Part shown: one piece after another, positions 47,085-59,864 of the stretch
How positions within the stretch are numbered: the stretch's first letter is position 1
Layout of the letters: each line of letters begins with the position of its first letter
Source of the DNA: Odobenus rosmarus divergens
Lineage: Eukaryota > Chordata > Mammalia > Carnivora > Odobenidae
Direction: 5' to 3'
Length of the DNA: 64,000 bases
NCBI RefSeq assembly: GCF_000321225.1
Contig: NW_004450276.1
Span: 95,392 to 159,391 of the forward strand
Program-made: the position numbers and the translations under genes
Notes under the pieces: generated by a model
Seen by the model: the letters and a program-made list of their open reading frames with translations, nothing else
Databases searched by the model: none
Told to the model about the DNA's origin: nothing

Positions 47085-47195
47085 TTAGGAAATGAGTGAT
47101 TAGAAGGTAAGTTTCTTCTTGGATCTCCTGTTTCCTCAAATGCCACCTTTCAGAGAAATTGTCCCTAACTGCTCAATCTACCCTAGCCCCTGCTG
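47085..47195 (+). repeat. L2 fragment
   Basis: The run 'cctcaaatgccacctttcagagaaattgtccctaactgc' in outline matches the L2 3' half. Confidence 0.6.
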
Positions 47196-47900
47196 TTACC
47201 TTCACATTGTCTTTTTTATATACTTTTTTATCATAGAATTTTTGAACATATAAAAAGTAGAAAGAGCAATAATATAATGAAAGTTCATGTACCTTGTTTT
47301 TATCAATTATCAGTATTTTCCAATCTTGTTTTAGCTCTCTCTCACTCCCATACACACTTTTTTCTTAAGTACCTTAAAGCAAATTCCAGATATGCCATTT
47401 TACCTATGAACAGTTCAGTATGTATCTCTAACATATAAGACCTGTTTATAAAAAAAAAAAAGGATTACCACTTTGTCATTGTTACAGCTAACTTAACACC
47501 ATTTTCCTGATCTCCTCTAGTACCTATCCCATATTTTCCTGTGTAATTCAAAAATGCACTTTACAGTTTTTGCTTGAATCACAGTCAGAACAAAATCTTC
47601 ACATTTGCTTTTAATTTATAAATTACCTTATCTGTTTTTCATATTTTTTCCCCAGAAGAAATAATATATAATGATGTGTGGGATTTTCCAAATTATTGAT
47701 TTGGTTGACTCTTTCCTCCTGTGGTCATCTTTTTTAACATATTTCTCTGATTTTTGTATTTCCTGTAAACTGATAGTGTAATGTGTAGTAATTGTTGGTT
47801 AGTTTCAGGTTCAGTTTTCTTGGCAAGAATATTTCATAGATTGTGCAATGAACATCCTCTTGTATCACAATGGGAGCCACATGATTTCCACTTATCTTTC
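47195..47900. mobile_element. Ancient L1-like fragment, same family as 11.5 kb copy
   Basis: It shares 'agtatgtatctctaacatataaga' and the preceding 'cttaaagcaaattccagatat' with the family copy near 11.7 kb, in the same orientation. Confidence 0.5.
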
Positions 47901-48418
47901 TTTTAGCAATGTTGAGAGACAGGTGGAAATCATGCATGTTTAGAGAGAGAGATCAGTGTGTTTTGGTATTCTCAGCTTTATTTGACAATTATAAAGTCAG
48001 CCATTGACATTTCACCTAGTGAACATTTTCTGGATTGGTAGCAAAATGATTCTGTCATTCCTTATGTAATTAATTGTTGATAAAAAGTGGAAGCAATTTG
48101 CATTTTTTATGGATTTGCTAATGTTCCCTATATAATTTTTAAATTAGTTGTGAGAACTTACTAGTCCTAGATTTAGATAATTTGTTTTAGAAAAACTGGG
48201 TTAGAAATTGCCCATGGTCTTTAAATAATATGCCAAAGAGAAAAACTTTTGAAGTCTACTACTAATCAAAATTATTACAAATGTATCTGAAGTAACTGTG
48301 ATATTTCTCATAAAATTTGTATTTCCATGTGTAGGTATTACTTTGAGACACCAAGAAAGTTTCTAAACTTTTAGAATATATTTTATAAAATCTGTTTTTA
48401 TTGTTTCTGTTTATATAG
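47900..48418. other. Intron before exon D, unassigned
   Basis: AT-rich sequence leading to the acceptor of exon D. Nothing recognised. Confidence 0.5.
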
Positions 48419-48541
48419 GTTATTAAGTGTGGTATGCTGTGATCTAGACACTCTTCTCCTACTAGAGGCTCAGTATCAAGTATCTGAAATGTTACTAAAT
48501 GCTCAAGAAGAAAATATCTTAGAGACCTCTGAAAGCCACAG
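48419..48541 (+). CDS. TBC1D32: TBC1D32 internal exon D
   Basis: This 123-bp exon begins with the single base that completes the arginine codon split by the long upstream intron, and it ends in the same phase (two bases, ag). It can therefore be skipped without a frameshift. It encodes LLSVVCCDLDTLLLLEAQY and then an acidic stretch rich in Glu and Ser. The acceptor (gtttatatag) has a weak pyrimidine tract, and the donor is gtaaaa, which lacks the usual +5 G, so exon definition may be weaker than for its neighbours. It heads a cluster of three exons within 2.2 kb. Confidence 0.9.
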
Positions 48542-49565
48542 GTAAAAACAAAAACAAAACTGTTAAGACAGTATTATTAACAATAGTTTTCTTTACAGAT
48601 GCTCTGTTAAGACAGTAATTTTGTGTATATAATTTCATGTTTTCCCCTATCTGAATTCAACAGATTTGAATAACAGAGTAAAAAGCAATTAAAATATAAA
48701 TGTCACCATTAGAAAGATTGTGATAGATGTTTGTGGGGAAAGCTTGAACAGTACTCCTTTCTGAGTTTTTGTTTAAGACCTGATTTTATTGATGGTTCCA
48801 TGAAGTTGTATCACCTTTAAATTCAGGCTGCATGTGTAAGATGAGTCATTAAACAAAATGTTTGATTTCGTGTTCCTTGTAGTAACTCTTTACTTCATTC
48901 TCTTAATTATGTTAATTCATATCCATAAGCTCCGTTTATTGCAAAACGAGGTTATGGTAATATCTTGATGATTTTTTTCTACTACACTTGTCATTACTTC
49001 AATTTGGCTGACATTTATTGAATACACATTCAATATCTGGTATTGTTTTCATGTCAGTAATTAAAAAAAAATTGTGCTTCCATTCTAGCTGGGATTTAGA
49101 AGAATATAGAAGACCAGGCACATTACTGGATTCTCTAGATTTGATATAGAAGGACGGTATTAACAGCTGTAGGAAGTGTGGAACCTGCTCAAAAGCAACA
49201 TTTAGATTTTGAATTTAAGGCGCTGAGTCTAGAACCTAAGGGAACCTTTACTAAAAATGTGAAAAAGTCATTGTGGAAATAATGTAGGTCTTAATTCCAT
49301 TTCTTTAAATGCAGTAACATTTGACAAGAAAATATTATTTCATAATATTTACCTGATTATATCAATTATATCTCCATCAGTTCTTTGCTTTCTGACAAAA
49401 AAAGCTATAAGATAAAGTGAATTTAGCCCTTTTTAAGTGATACATTGTTAATCTTTTTCCAGACTTTTCTATAGAAAATTTTCTTTTTTCTTTACATTCC
49501 ACTGTTGGTTTTGGAATTAAACCATATTCAATTAAGATAACAAAATTGATATGTTTATATTTCAG
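48542..49565. other. Intron between exons D and E
   Basis: About 1.0 kb of AT-rich intron with no clear repeat. Confidence 0.6.
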
Positions 49566-49674
49566 GGATTTCATAATTGATGGCTTATCGGTAGAGAGAA
49601 ATCATGTTCTTGTTAGAATAAATTTTATCGGTGGTCCCATGGAACGTATTTTGCCCCCAAGGGTACTGGAGAAG
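49566..49674 (+). CDS. TBC1D32: TBC1D32 internal exon E
   Basis: This 109-bp exon has acceptor tatatttcag and donor gtgagt. Its first base completes an arginine codon and it ends on a whole codon (Glu-Lys). It encodes Asp-Phe-Ile-Ile-Asp-Gly and then [19 protein letters not shown]. The match to TBC1D32 is strong. A 57-bp L1 3' fragment has inserted into the intron starting 77 bases after this exon without touching the donor. Confidence 0.9.
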
Positions 49675-49751
49675 GTGAGTAGGGTAAAGAGGAATATTTG
49701 TCAATAGAAAAGCTGTAGGATACAAATAAACACTTTAAAATGAAAATAGCA

Positions 49752-49808
49752 ATCAAAAGCTAATGATGTAATATATGGTGATTAACATAACAATAAAAAA
49801 TTAAAAAA
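49752..49808 (+). mobile_element. 57-bp L1 3'-end insertion
   Basis: It contains only 'agctaatgatgtaatatatggtgattaacataac' in outline plus an A-rich tail, the last bases of the carnivore L1 3' UTR. The perfect 15-bp duplication aaaatgaaaatagca lies at 49737-49751 and 49809-49823. Confidence 0.93.
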
Positions 49809-49823
49809 AAAATGAAAATAGCA

Positions 49824-50473
49824 TTCTTTGTGACAGAGGGATCATAAGTGTTAGTTTGTGTTGCCAAGTAGGCTATAGTTTCATTAAAAAGTTGTCATTT
49901 TTCTGTCTATGATGTTTACTTTCAATGTCTTTGTTTTTCATGCTACCTAATTTTTATTAGATGAAGATATTTTTTGTATTTAATTAGCAATATTGAGTAC
50001 TTCTTTCATCAATATTCATAGACATTGGCTTTCCCTTGAAGCACCTTTTTTTTTTTTTAAGTACATTTTTGCTCTGTCAGTCTGGGAAAGATGAGATAGA
50101 AATGATTGACAATACAAGATAAACAGTTTGGTTTTTTGAATTTGTTTCCTATTTCAATATAGGAAATACAGGTTTCTTTCGAAGACTATAATTTCTCTTT
50201 CATGGAAAAAAAAATAGTAAGGCTACCATTATCAGTCCTAGTTGCTAGGACAAGTTACCATATATTTGTCTTCAGGGCTTGTGTAATGTCATTTCTATTA
50301 CATTTCATTTCAGTTATTATCCTTTGGAGTATTGAATTGTAATTGTCAAATAGGTTTTGGTTAGTTAGGCTACAACTCTAGTATCTATGAAACAAAAGCC
50401 AGTTTAAATTAGTATTTCAGAAAGCCTTAAAATTCAATATATTACCTTCTGAAGTCATTTGTCTTCTTTTTAG
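49824..50473. other. Intron between exons E and F
   Basis: The remainder of a 0.8 kb intron. No other element seen. Confidence 0.6.
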
Positions 50474-50567
50474 GGTGATGATCCATATCCTTGGCCAATG
50501 TTTTCATCATATCCTTTACCAAACTGCTATCTGTCAGAAGTTACAAGAAATGCTGATCTAAAAAAAG
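50474..50567 (+). CDS. TBC1D32: TBC1D32 internal exon F (last exon in window)
   Basis: This 94-bp exon has acceptor gtcttctttttag and donor gtaaga. It starts in phase 0 and ends one base (g) into the next codon. It encodes Gly then [18 protein letters not shown], a very recognisable aromatic- and proline-rich segment of TBC1D32 that precedes the TBC-like region in the human protein as I remember it. The next exon should complete a codon starting with G, expected to be Asp. I could not find it before base 64000, so the following intron is at least 13.4 kb. Confidence 0.9.
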
Positions 50568-51709
50568 GTAAGATACTTACCATCAACTGCCATGTTATTT
50601 TAGTGCTTTTGTGGTTATAATTTGAAAAAAGGTAAAGTAGTATTATGGGAGATTAATACTATTTTTCATTCAGCTTGTGTATATAGATACATTTATGCCT
50701 ATTTCTTTGTAAGTTTCTTACTGAATTATTTGTATGATGTTGAATAATTCTTATCAGAACTTTTTGGTTTAAAAAAAGGAGTTATGATTTTTGATGAATT
50801 CTAGATACATAGGACTTTATTCAGCAGAGTAATATTTTTTAGTATCTGCATGCCATACATAAGTTCTGGGTCCTCAAGATTTGAAATATAAATATAATAT
50901 AAATTATATAAATATAATAAAATTCAGACGAGTTCATGAACTTTTGGAGAATACATACAAGTAATTAGATAATTGTATGGTAGTGCAGTGTGATAGGAAC
51001 TAAATAGTCAAATGTGTAGCCTGCTAGCATAGCATATATGCAGGACACCCTTCCAAAGAAAATCAATATTTAAAGCAAGGCACAAAATATGTATTTTTGG
51101 GTAATATAAGAGCATTTTTGACAAAGGAAAACAGAGAGGCTTGAAAGGAGCAACTTATATTCAGAGAACTGTGAATAGTTCAGGATGTCTGAGATTTGGT
51201 ATGTGAGGGCAAGAGAGACCAGAAGTAAGACAACTGGTATGCCAAGGTCAGCCATAAGACCAGTGTAGTTCAAGACTTCATTGTGAGAGCAATGAAAATT
51301 CAAACCATTCTTAGAGAATTCTAAGATGAAATATGAAGATACATGATCAAACTACTCATTAATTTGAGAAGTTAAATCTTTTATCAGTGCGATCTTCTTT
51401 AGTACTATTGAAGTTGTGCTGGAAAAAAATAGCAGGTATAAGATTCATTTAACATAGGTTAAGATTTTATGGAGTGATTGTTAAAAAAATGTTTCTGTGT
51501 GAGACTTCATGTGTCTTTCACTTTTTCCTACATTTACTTGCTTTGAAACAATTATAAGAAGCCATCAATTGATATGTATTGTTTTTATTTCTATCCAGCG
51601 TTTGAGATATACATTATATTTCTCACAGTTGCATAGAGACAAAAATTGTGCTTTGTTTTTTATTTCAATCTACTTAGGGGTTAGGGAAAGAGAAAGGGAG
51701 CTTTTTAAG
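50568..51709. other. Intron after exon F, unassigned
   Basis: AT-rich. The 77-codon frame at 51070-51303 (-) has no recognisable product. Confidence 0.45.
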
Positions 51710-51919
51710 GTTTTTTTTTTTAAGATTTTTAAGATTTTATTTATTTAAGTGAGAGAGAGCGCAAGAGAGAGAGCGTGAGCAGGGGAAGGGGCAGAAGGAG
51801 GGGGAGAAGCAGATCCCCTGCTGAGCAGGGATTCCCAATGTGGGGCTCGATCCCAGGACCCCAGGATCATGACCTGAGCCAAATGTAGACACTTAACCGA
51901 CTGAGCCACCCAGGTGCCC
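51710..51919 (-). repeat. CAN-SINE
   Basis: Antisense copy: 'aagattttatttatttaag', a GA-rich part and a terminal 'ctgagccacccaggtgcccc'. I could not define a clear duplication. Confidence 0.95.
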
Positions 51920-52949
51920 CTAAAGTTAATATTTGTCTTTATAATGCACTAAAAATTTTGCCTTTGTTTTCCTCTTCTGCAGCCTAATCTATTGCTTTCA
52001 GAGATGTGTGAGTGATAGGAAGTATTTTTCAAGAAAAAACTCTTGAGAGAATACCATTTTGAACACTTTACCCCACTGACTCAAATCTTTCAGTCAACCC
52101 ATGCCTTTCTCAATCTGTTATTCTCATGCTTTCCTGTTCCTACTTTCATTCTTCTTAATGCCTTTATATTTTGTCATTGTTGTTGTAGGTTTCATCATTT
52201 ATTTGCCCCCTCATTCCTTTATTTAACATTTTTCTCAAGTGCTAATTATCAGGTGCTTCACTAGGCATTGGAGATAAAATGATGTATTAAGACATGATCC
52301 ATTCTTGGTACCCCAACCCTTTTCCTGATCCTTTCCTTGTTATAATAAAGCATTGTTATCTTTGCTGAGTTTCACTTGGAAACTAATATTAATTTTTTGA
52401 ACAACAAATTCATTCATTATCAGTTTTATTATGTGACTGTCACATTTGATAATTTGGTTCTTCAAAATAGTTCGATTAAAAAAAGTCCCTTATTTTTTTA
52501 AACAGAACAAGGCAGACAGAAATAAGAAAAATAAGGTTAAATGGACACTTCCTGAAAAGAAATGATACAACATCAATTCCTAGGAATTGGTTTACAGAAT
52601 ATAATTTTATTCCTGCTCTACTCTTGTGAGTGATTTAGAAAAGGGAGTAATAATAGCATCTCTGTCTAGCCCAGAAGATAACTGTAGAATGGTTATTAAC
52701 CGTAAGTGGGCCCATCATACTGCCAGGCAGTCGTACATGGTGTCCCCAGGTCCGTATTCTCCCGCTCTCCTAGATGACCATTTTAAAATCTTCTTTCATC
52801 AAACCTTCACTCCTGTCCATCCTATCCAATGATATAATTTTGTTTTCTAGGTTACTGAGGAAATAGAAACAGAAAAAAATCTTCCATGTGCTCCTGATAA
52901 ACACCAACTCATTTAGCTGAATCTATTCCAATTTCGGGTTTTTGTTACT
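51920..52949. other. Intron, no assigned element
   Basis: No convincing gene or repeat recognised. Confidence 0.45.
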
Positions 52950-54120
52950 ATAAATAAACTGCCAATGTTACTGAGAAAGGCTGGCTGCTACATTCCATCT
53001 TCTCAAAGATAATGCTTCTAACAGTTCTCCCTTTTTCCTTTATTGCTGTTTTTGGGGGGTGTTGTGGATGGGTCTCCATTGTGGCTCTTTGTGAACCGAC
53101 AAACATACTATTAATTCTTCCATATTTAAAATATCTTCTTTTGAACCCACTTTTAAATTTCTGTCCTTTTTTCTTGCAAAATTCTTTGAAGGAGTTGTCT
53201 AATCTTGATATTCCAGTAACTCCTTCCATTCTCTCCTGAACCCACAAAGCTAAAGAGGCTTTCACTCCCATTATACTGTGATTAGATCTACTGTGTAGAT
53301 CAGTCCTCATCCTACTAGAATTTAACATTATTATTTAACATGTTCACTCCCTCTCTTTCTTTTGAAACACTTTCTTCACTTGGCTTCTAGAAAATGCATG
53401 ATGGGATTTTCCTCCTGTGTTTCTGGCAAATTCTTTTGTCTCCTTTGATCTTTCACTTCCCTCTAACCTCTAAGCTTTGGAGTGCCCCAGGGCTCAGTTC
53501 TTAGTCGCCTGTTTTTCTAGCTGTACTTACTCTTGGGGAACATCTCCTCTCATGACTAAAATCCTGTCCAGTATGCTGATGGCTGTCAGATTTATATCTC
53601 TATCCTCTATCTCTTCCCTCAACTCTGCATTCATATCTAACTGCCTACTTGACAACTTTGCTAGGAGGGTTAATAAGCACATCACGTCTAACAAGTCTGA
53701 CATAAACTTCTCATACTTCCTCAAAATCTATTCCTTTGGTTTTGTTACTCATTTCAGAAATGGCAACTTTTGCTTCCAGTTCTTTAGGCAATAAACCTGA
53801 AGGCATTCTTTGACTTCTCTTTGTCTTCATACCCACATCTAATCTGTCAGCAAATACTCTTGACTCTGCCTATCTGAAATCACTTTCTCTCTTGCACGAC
53901 AGCCTTCCTCTCTCATCTGTATTATTGCAGTAATCTGCCAAGTAGTCAGTGTGTTCTCAACACAGCAACCAGAGTAATGCTGCTGAAATGTTCATTGCGT
54001 CACGTTACTCCTTAATTGAAACCCTCCAATGGCTTCCCATCGCTAACAAGGCCCAATACATTTGTGGCTTCATTACTGTCAATGCTGTTTTACTTTAGTA
54101 CCATTTCAAACCTCTTTAAT
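52950..54120 (+). repeat. Long L2 LINE fragment (reverse transcriptase region and 3' part)
   Basis: About 1.2 kb of sense L2 with ordered landmarks: 'ctccttccattctctcctgaaccc', 'gaaacactttcttcacttggc', 'ggagtgccccagggctcagt', 'catatctaactgcctacttgac', 'attattgcagtaatctgcc' and 'ctccaatggcttcccatc'. It accounts for the 105- and 126-codon open frames here. It is one of the longest L2 pieces in the window and is fully decayed. Confidence 0.88.
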
Positions 54121-56200
54121 TCCACATTTCCCCACCATATTGGACAACAACTTCTATTGTCTTTCTCTTTGTCTCTAAAACACAAGTGTTTGACTAAGAC
54201 ATTATTCTCAATTTAATAGCAGTACCTAATACATCCTTCTAATAATAGTGGTCCTAGTTTTGTTAAGCAGGAGAGAATGATCTAGGCACCAGTGGATAAT
54301 CCAGAATGTACATCACAGAGATACCTCTCTGAACTCAGTGAGAAAAATGGAGCCAAATGAATTTCTAACACCTATAAAGCTAAATTGAAAGTATGTTTCT
54401 GGTTAAATACAGTTCAATAAACTAAACATTGTACAATTTTAAATATACTGTGTTTAAGCTTATAATACTTTAAAACATAGCTATTTTGAAGGCAGGAGTT
54501 CTTATACTTTTCATTTTGCCTTTTTTATTTGAAAATAATGATTCATTGATTCTGATAGGTGTTATTTTGCTTGTCATTTGCACTGCAAAATTTTGGGATA
54601 TAATTTCATTGTTGTGGGGGGAAAAAATCAACTTTGGTTGTGTGCACATGGTGACATCCTCTCATTTGTCTCCCAGCTTCTACATTTATTCTCCTTGCTA
54701 CAGTTAGCATCTCCTCATCTGTTAAATTGCCTCTTGTTAGCTCATTGGCATTAGTGTTAGCTATTAGATAATTTATCTTCATCTGTAAATAAGAATCTTG
54801 AGACATCATCTGGTTCAGTTATTTTTCTTTGTGCACCATTTTAGAGTCACCATACTAAAATGTAAAAGCCCTTTAAAAGCTAGTGATTAATATTATCTGT
54901 GTATGTACATATGTACATTATGTGTATACATATATAAGCATGTACAGGTATATATGTACACATGTGCACGTGTGTATGTATCACAGGTGTGTGATATATA
55001 AATAATCTTACACACATGAAAAAATTCTCTTCCACGTGGTAGAAATAACTTGGATATTATCTTTCTGTTGCCCTAGAGTTTAGATAAATTGGAAGAAGGT
55101 TGTGAGTGCAGTAACTTACTATTACCTGTGCAGCAGAGAAAAAGGAAAGGGGAGTGGGAGAAAGGAGAGTTGTGCTGTGGTTAAAAGCCAGTACAGGTTA
55201 GTGTGTTCAGGAGCTGTTAAAGTGAACTACTGGAGATTGACTCATAATGTCTTTTCTATATGAAACAGATCCTGGGATAAACAAATCAAAACAGATTGCT
55301 TTGTCTTCCTAAGCTAAACTTAGATCTCCCAGGAGTTATTGTTATACCCCTCATTGGCCAGTCTGCTCTACTCCATTCCATTTTGGTGTGTTCAGGATGG
55401 GACTTCTTTCTCTAAAGAGGAACAGAAATCCAGTACTTTCATACTGAGAAATAAAAAAGACTTGAGGGATTAAATAGCGTGCTCTGGTTATTGGAAGCAT
55501 TAGAGAGATATCTGAAGGTGAGAAATTTGCTGTTCCTTCCTTTCTAGCATCCTATATTCATTTTATTTTTAAATTACTTTTATAATGTTTATTCAGGCTG
55601 AATTATAAAATAATCAGCATTCTAGATTACATCTGTACTCTATATACCTTATTACTGTGGAATGCCTGTCTTTATCAGGAGACCGTTTGGATCTATTATA
55701 TTCACTCAGCTGGGGCTGGTATCTTCAAAGTAGAGAGTTGAGTTTTTTGTGTCATGGCTTGTATGTTTCTAGTACTCCTGACAGGGCCATCCCAGCAGGA
55801 AAAGCACAGCACTGACTCCCAGGGCCACTGGCAGCAGGGCCACGTGGCATTGTTTTTCTTTGATCTTAGAAATTCGGATGGCTACTCATTGAAAGCCTCA
55901 AATATATTAGTGACTCCTAATGAAAGTGAACTTCTGCATGTTCCTTATAAGTCCACCATATCACTCTTTACCCATATATCCTTCCAAAGGCCCTTCCTTA
56001 AAAAACAAAAAACGAAACAAAACGAGAGTTTACCTCCTTTGGGCTTTCTAATAAGTAAACAGTAACAACTAATGGGAGCCAGCTGTATAAACAAATGTGT
56101 CACTTTCCCATTCTTTTCTCTCCCTTGCCCTTGACTTCATCTCATGGCCTTTCTCTCTATAGTAATTGACCTACATACTCTGCATAACCCTATAGGTCCT
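54120..56200. other. Intron, unassigned
   Basis: It contains an imperfect (TG/TA)n tract at about 54898-55020. The 103-codon frame at 55754-56065 has no known family, no splice context and no codon support that I can see. It is left out as a gene. Confidence 0.45.
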
Positions 56201-57130
56201 GTTGTTTTGTTTAGTTAAAAACAGCTTTATTGAAATGTAATTAACGTACTATATAATTCACCCATTTAAAGCATGCAATTCAGTGACTTTTTAGTATATT
56301 AATAGATATGTACAACCATCACCACAAACAACTTTAGAACATCTCACCACCTCATTTTCACCACCAGTACTCCCTTTTCCCCCACTTCTCTCACCCAGCC
56401 CTAAGCAACCACTAATCTACTTTCTGTCTCTGGAGATTTCTCTAGTTTGGACTTTTCATATGAATGGAATAGTGTAGTATGTGGTATTTCATGACTGACA
56501 TTTTTCCTTAGCATAATGTTTTCAAGGTTCATCTCTAAGGTTCGTTCATGTTGTAGTATGGATTAGTACTTCATTCCTTTTTATAATTAAATAACATTCC
56601 ATTATGTGCAAATACCACAATTTGTTTATATATTTATATCTGCTGATGGACACTTGGATTGTTTCCACCTTTTGGCTATTAGAAATAATGCTGCGGTAAA
56701 CATTCACGTACAAATTTCTGCGTGAACATATGTTTTTATTTCTCTAGAATATATACCTAGAAGTAGAATTGCTGAGTTATATGGTAATTCTATGTTTAAT
56801 AGTTTGAGAAACTGGCTCACTGTTTTCTAAAGCAGCTGCGCCATTTTACCTTTTCACCAACAGTATTATGAGATTCTCATTTCTCCACATCATCATCATC
56901 ATCATCATGTGTTGTGATCTGGTCATCCTAGTGGGTGTGAAGTGCAGTTTCATTGTGGTTTTGATTTGCATTTCCCTGATGACTAATAATGTTGAGCATC
57001 TCTTCATGTTATGTATCTTTCTTAGAGAAATGACTATTCATATCCTTTGCCTATTTTTTAAATTATTTGTCTTTTTATTATTGAGTTCTTTATATATTCT
57101 AGATATAAATTCCTTATGGGATATATGATT
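56200..57130 (-). mobile_element. Old L1 3' fragment, antisense
   Basis: Classic antisense old-L1 order: 'cagctttattgaaatgtaatt', 'acaaccatcaccacaaacaac', 'agcaaccactaatctac', 'gcctattttttaaattattt' and 'tctagatataaattccttatggg'. An (atc)n run at 56888-56908 is internal. Confidence 0.75.
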
Positions 57131-57475
57131 GGGGAACTTCTTTCATATCTCGGAATACATTAAGTTTACGCCTCTGGGCCTTTGCTCTTGATGTTCGCTT
57201 TTCCTGGAGTACTACCTCCTTCTCTTTACACAGGTAATTCCTTCTTCTGAATGTTACTTCTTCAGAGAAGTTATCTCCACCTTATGTAAAACACACTTCT
57301 TCCCTTCTGGCTTGCTTTCTGTGGATTCCTCTATTAGCACTGTACCTTACTATGAGTTTGTGTATTTGTTCACTATCAGCTGCCCTAGAGTGTAACTTCC
57401 ATAAGACAAAAATGCTGCCTGCCTTAGGTAGTAGACAACAATAAATGTCTATTGGATGAATGGATGAATTAACAT
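57130..57475 (+). repeat. L2 LINE 3' end
   Basis: 'cctctgggcctttgctcttg', 'cttcttcagagaagttatc' and the terminal 'aataaatgtctattggatgaatgg' mark a sense L2 3' end. Confidence 0.85.
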
Positions 57476-59847
57476 TGAATTTCTTTTCTATTTTTCCTTT
57501 CATCAAACACTATCTTCCAAATCTTTGTCAGTGGACGTTGGGAATTCCTTTCAGGTTAATATGTAAATTTAGAAGTTTTTACTCAAACCTAGAATAATCT
57601 CGTATCTCACTCATGTTTTTAGAGCATCAATAGCTTTGCAGTTAGAAAGCCCCTTGAGCTAGACTTCTGTATATATCATTCATGAAGTAGACACCTTTAT
57701 TATAGTTATTTTATCATTTACAAAGTGGTACTTTATGTTTTTATAGCACATAAAAGGTATACACTGTTAGCATTACATCTCATTTTTTCCCACAATTGAA
57801 AAAATAACCAAAAAAATGTACAGCCTTTATTCTGTGATTACTTCAAATTTAATCTTTTGTAGTTTCAGTATCTTAACTTTACTGCTTCCTCTGCTGCATT
57901 TTTACTTATCTGATAGGAAATTGATTTTCTGCCTGGCGAAACATTCTCTTTCAAATACTATATCCTTGGTGATAATCATTCCCTTTAATGGAATGCTCCG
58001 CATAATGTTAAAATCATTATAGTCTGATTGTTCAGATATTTTTAATTGGATATTCTTAGATGACATTATTCCTATATGAGAAAACAGGTCATTTTTAAAG
58101 TTCATAATATGTGAGATATAACTATCTCACTGTAGTATCTCCCCCCTGCAACATGAAGTAGTTTTTCTCTCTTCAAATTAATAAGAAAAGGAGGGAGGAC
58201 ATCATACAAAATTGAAGTGAATTCCAATTAAAATTTACTTTTCAGTTTGTACATTTTCAGCTCTGAATGAATTCAGTATAAAATATATGTTGAAATTAGG
58301 TTCCACGTACTGATCAAATGTCTGTTAGGACCATTCTTAGGTGAGAAACTTGAATCTAAGTTACTGTATTAAATCTAAATTATTTGCATAGATTTGGTTC
58401 CTTATAAAAGCATAAACAAAAATGCAAACGATTGGCAATGTTTAATAATATGTTTGGGGGTAGAAAAGGCTTTTTGATAGGTATCACATATAAATTTATT
58501 TTGAACATTTTGTAATTGCAGACTACTATTTAATTAATAATCTTTGCAATGTATTTTGTTCAATAGAAAGAAACAAATATTAATAGAGAATTAATTAATA
58601 ATAATAATATTAATTCTAAATTAGAGCTGGTACTAAAGAACAAGAGTACTATAGTCTCTGTCTCTGGAGTTAGGCATTGTGCAGTGAATGAGAAATAAAG
58701 TTTATGGGTTTTGTAGTTGCATTCTAATGATGCCTGCATATTTTATCCTAGCCCTCAAGACATGCTGGTATTTTAAATCGTTTGTATTAAAAGATATTAA
58801 AATTTAGACTTTTCAACTACAAATACTGTAATTTTGTCATTGGAACAATGTTCTTATTTTAACAAGACCATTCTCATTAATCTATATTGATTTTGTTTAA
58901 TAAATTTTGTGTCCTTACTGGGTTTAATTCTTTATTCACTGATGCTACTTCTTGCTGACACTTTGATAATTTCTCTCTTTTCAGACATTAAGTCCATGCC
59001 CATGTCCTTGATGAATTATTTTTGTCTTTTTAAATTTACCAATGGGTTAACAATCCATTATGTAATCCTAATAGTATAGATCAAAATTGGAATACTACCT
59101 ACATAATATGTAGAAGTAAACTTTTCAAGAGGAAAAAAAGGGAGAATGAGGTGAACTGTAACAACAACCACATTTTAATAAAAGAAGGAAAGTTACCCAA
59201 TTAACAAGTTGAGTAGACCAGATTATTTCATTGCTAGTCCGATAGATTATGTAAGATTTAGGATTACCATTCCTTCTCCAGTCAACTAAGAACAGAATGC
59301 CATAGGAAAACTATGTAAGAGTCTTTGAAAAGAGTAAGGAATTACATAAAATATAGTACAACATAATGATGGATATTGTTCTGATTTTAAAAGCTTTTGA
59401 ACTATGTCAGGTACATATAGTCAGTCTATAGTTTTAGTGATGAATTCTTTTATCAACTACTTATTTAGGCCTTTATGTCAAGTCAGACATTTTATTCTTA
59501 TTGTTTCTAACCTTGCAATTAAGATTTATTTTCTTCAGGTAAAGGTAAATGACTTTTATTTGACATCATTCTGGTAACTGAGGGGACTGGGAGTATGAGA
59601 TTATGGTTTCTTTTCACTGTAGTAAATCTCGAGATGCAGTTGTTGAGATACTTAGCTTATAAATCAGAGTAAGTATTTACTTTTGAATAATAAAATTCTT
59701 ATTTTCATGTACTTACTACTTCATGCTTGAAACATACATATCTATAGCAACCAGGGAAAACAGATTACCTGTTAGTTTAAGTGCAGATGATAAAGGAAAA
59801 TGAATTCCTCATTTCTTGAAATGTGACTCATTTCTTTTATAGTAAAT
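57476..59847. other. Intron, no assigned element
   Basis: A long AT-rich stretch without a recognised gene or interspersed repeat. A short (aat)n-like run lies near 58598-58612. Confidence 0.5.
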
Positions 59848-59864
59848 GATTATCATATATTTTA

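Noticed and set aside
53477..53794. 105-codon + strand frame and 126-codon - strand frame nearby
   Set aside because: The + frame is decayed L2 reverse transcriptase sequence, and the other frame is its shadow.
55754..56065. 103-codon + strand open frame starting Met-Ala-Cys-Met-Phe
   Set aside because: No recognisable domain, no splice or promoter context, ends in A-rich sequence. The length is compatible with chance in this amount of intron.
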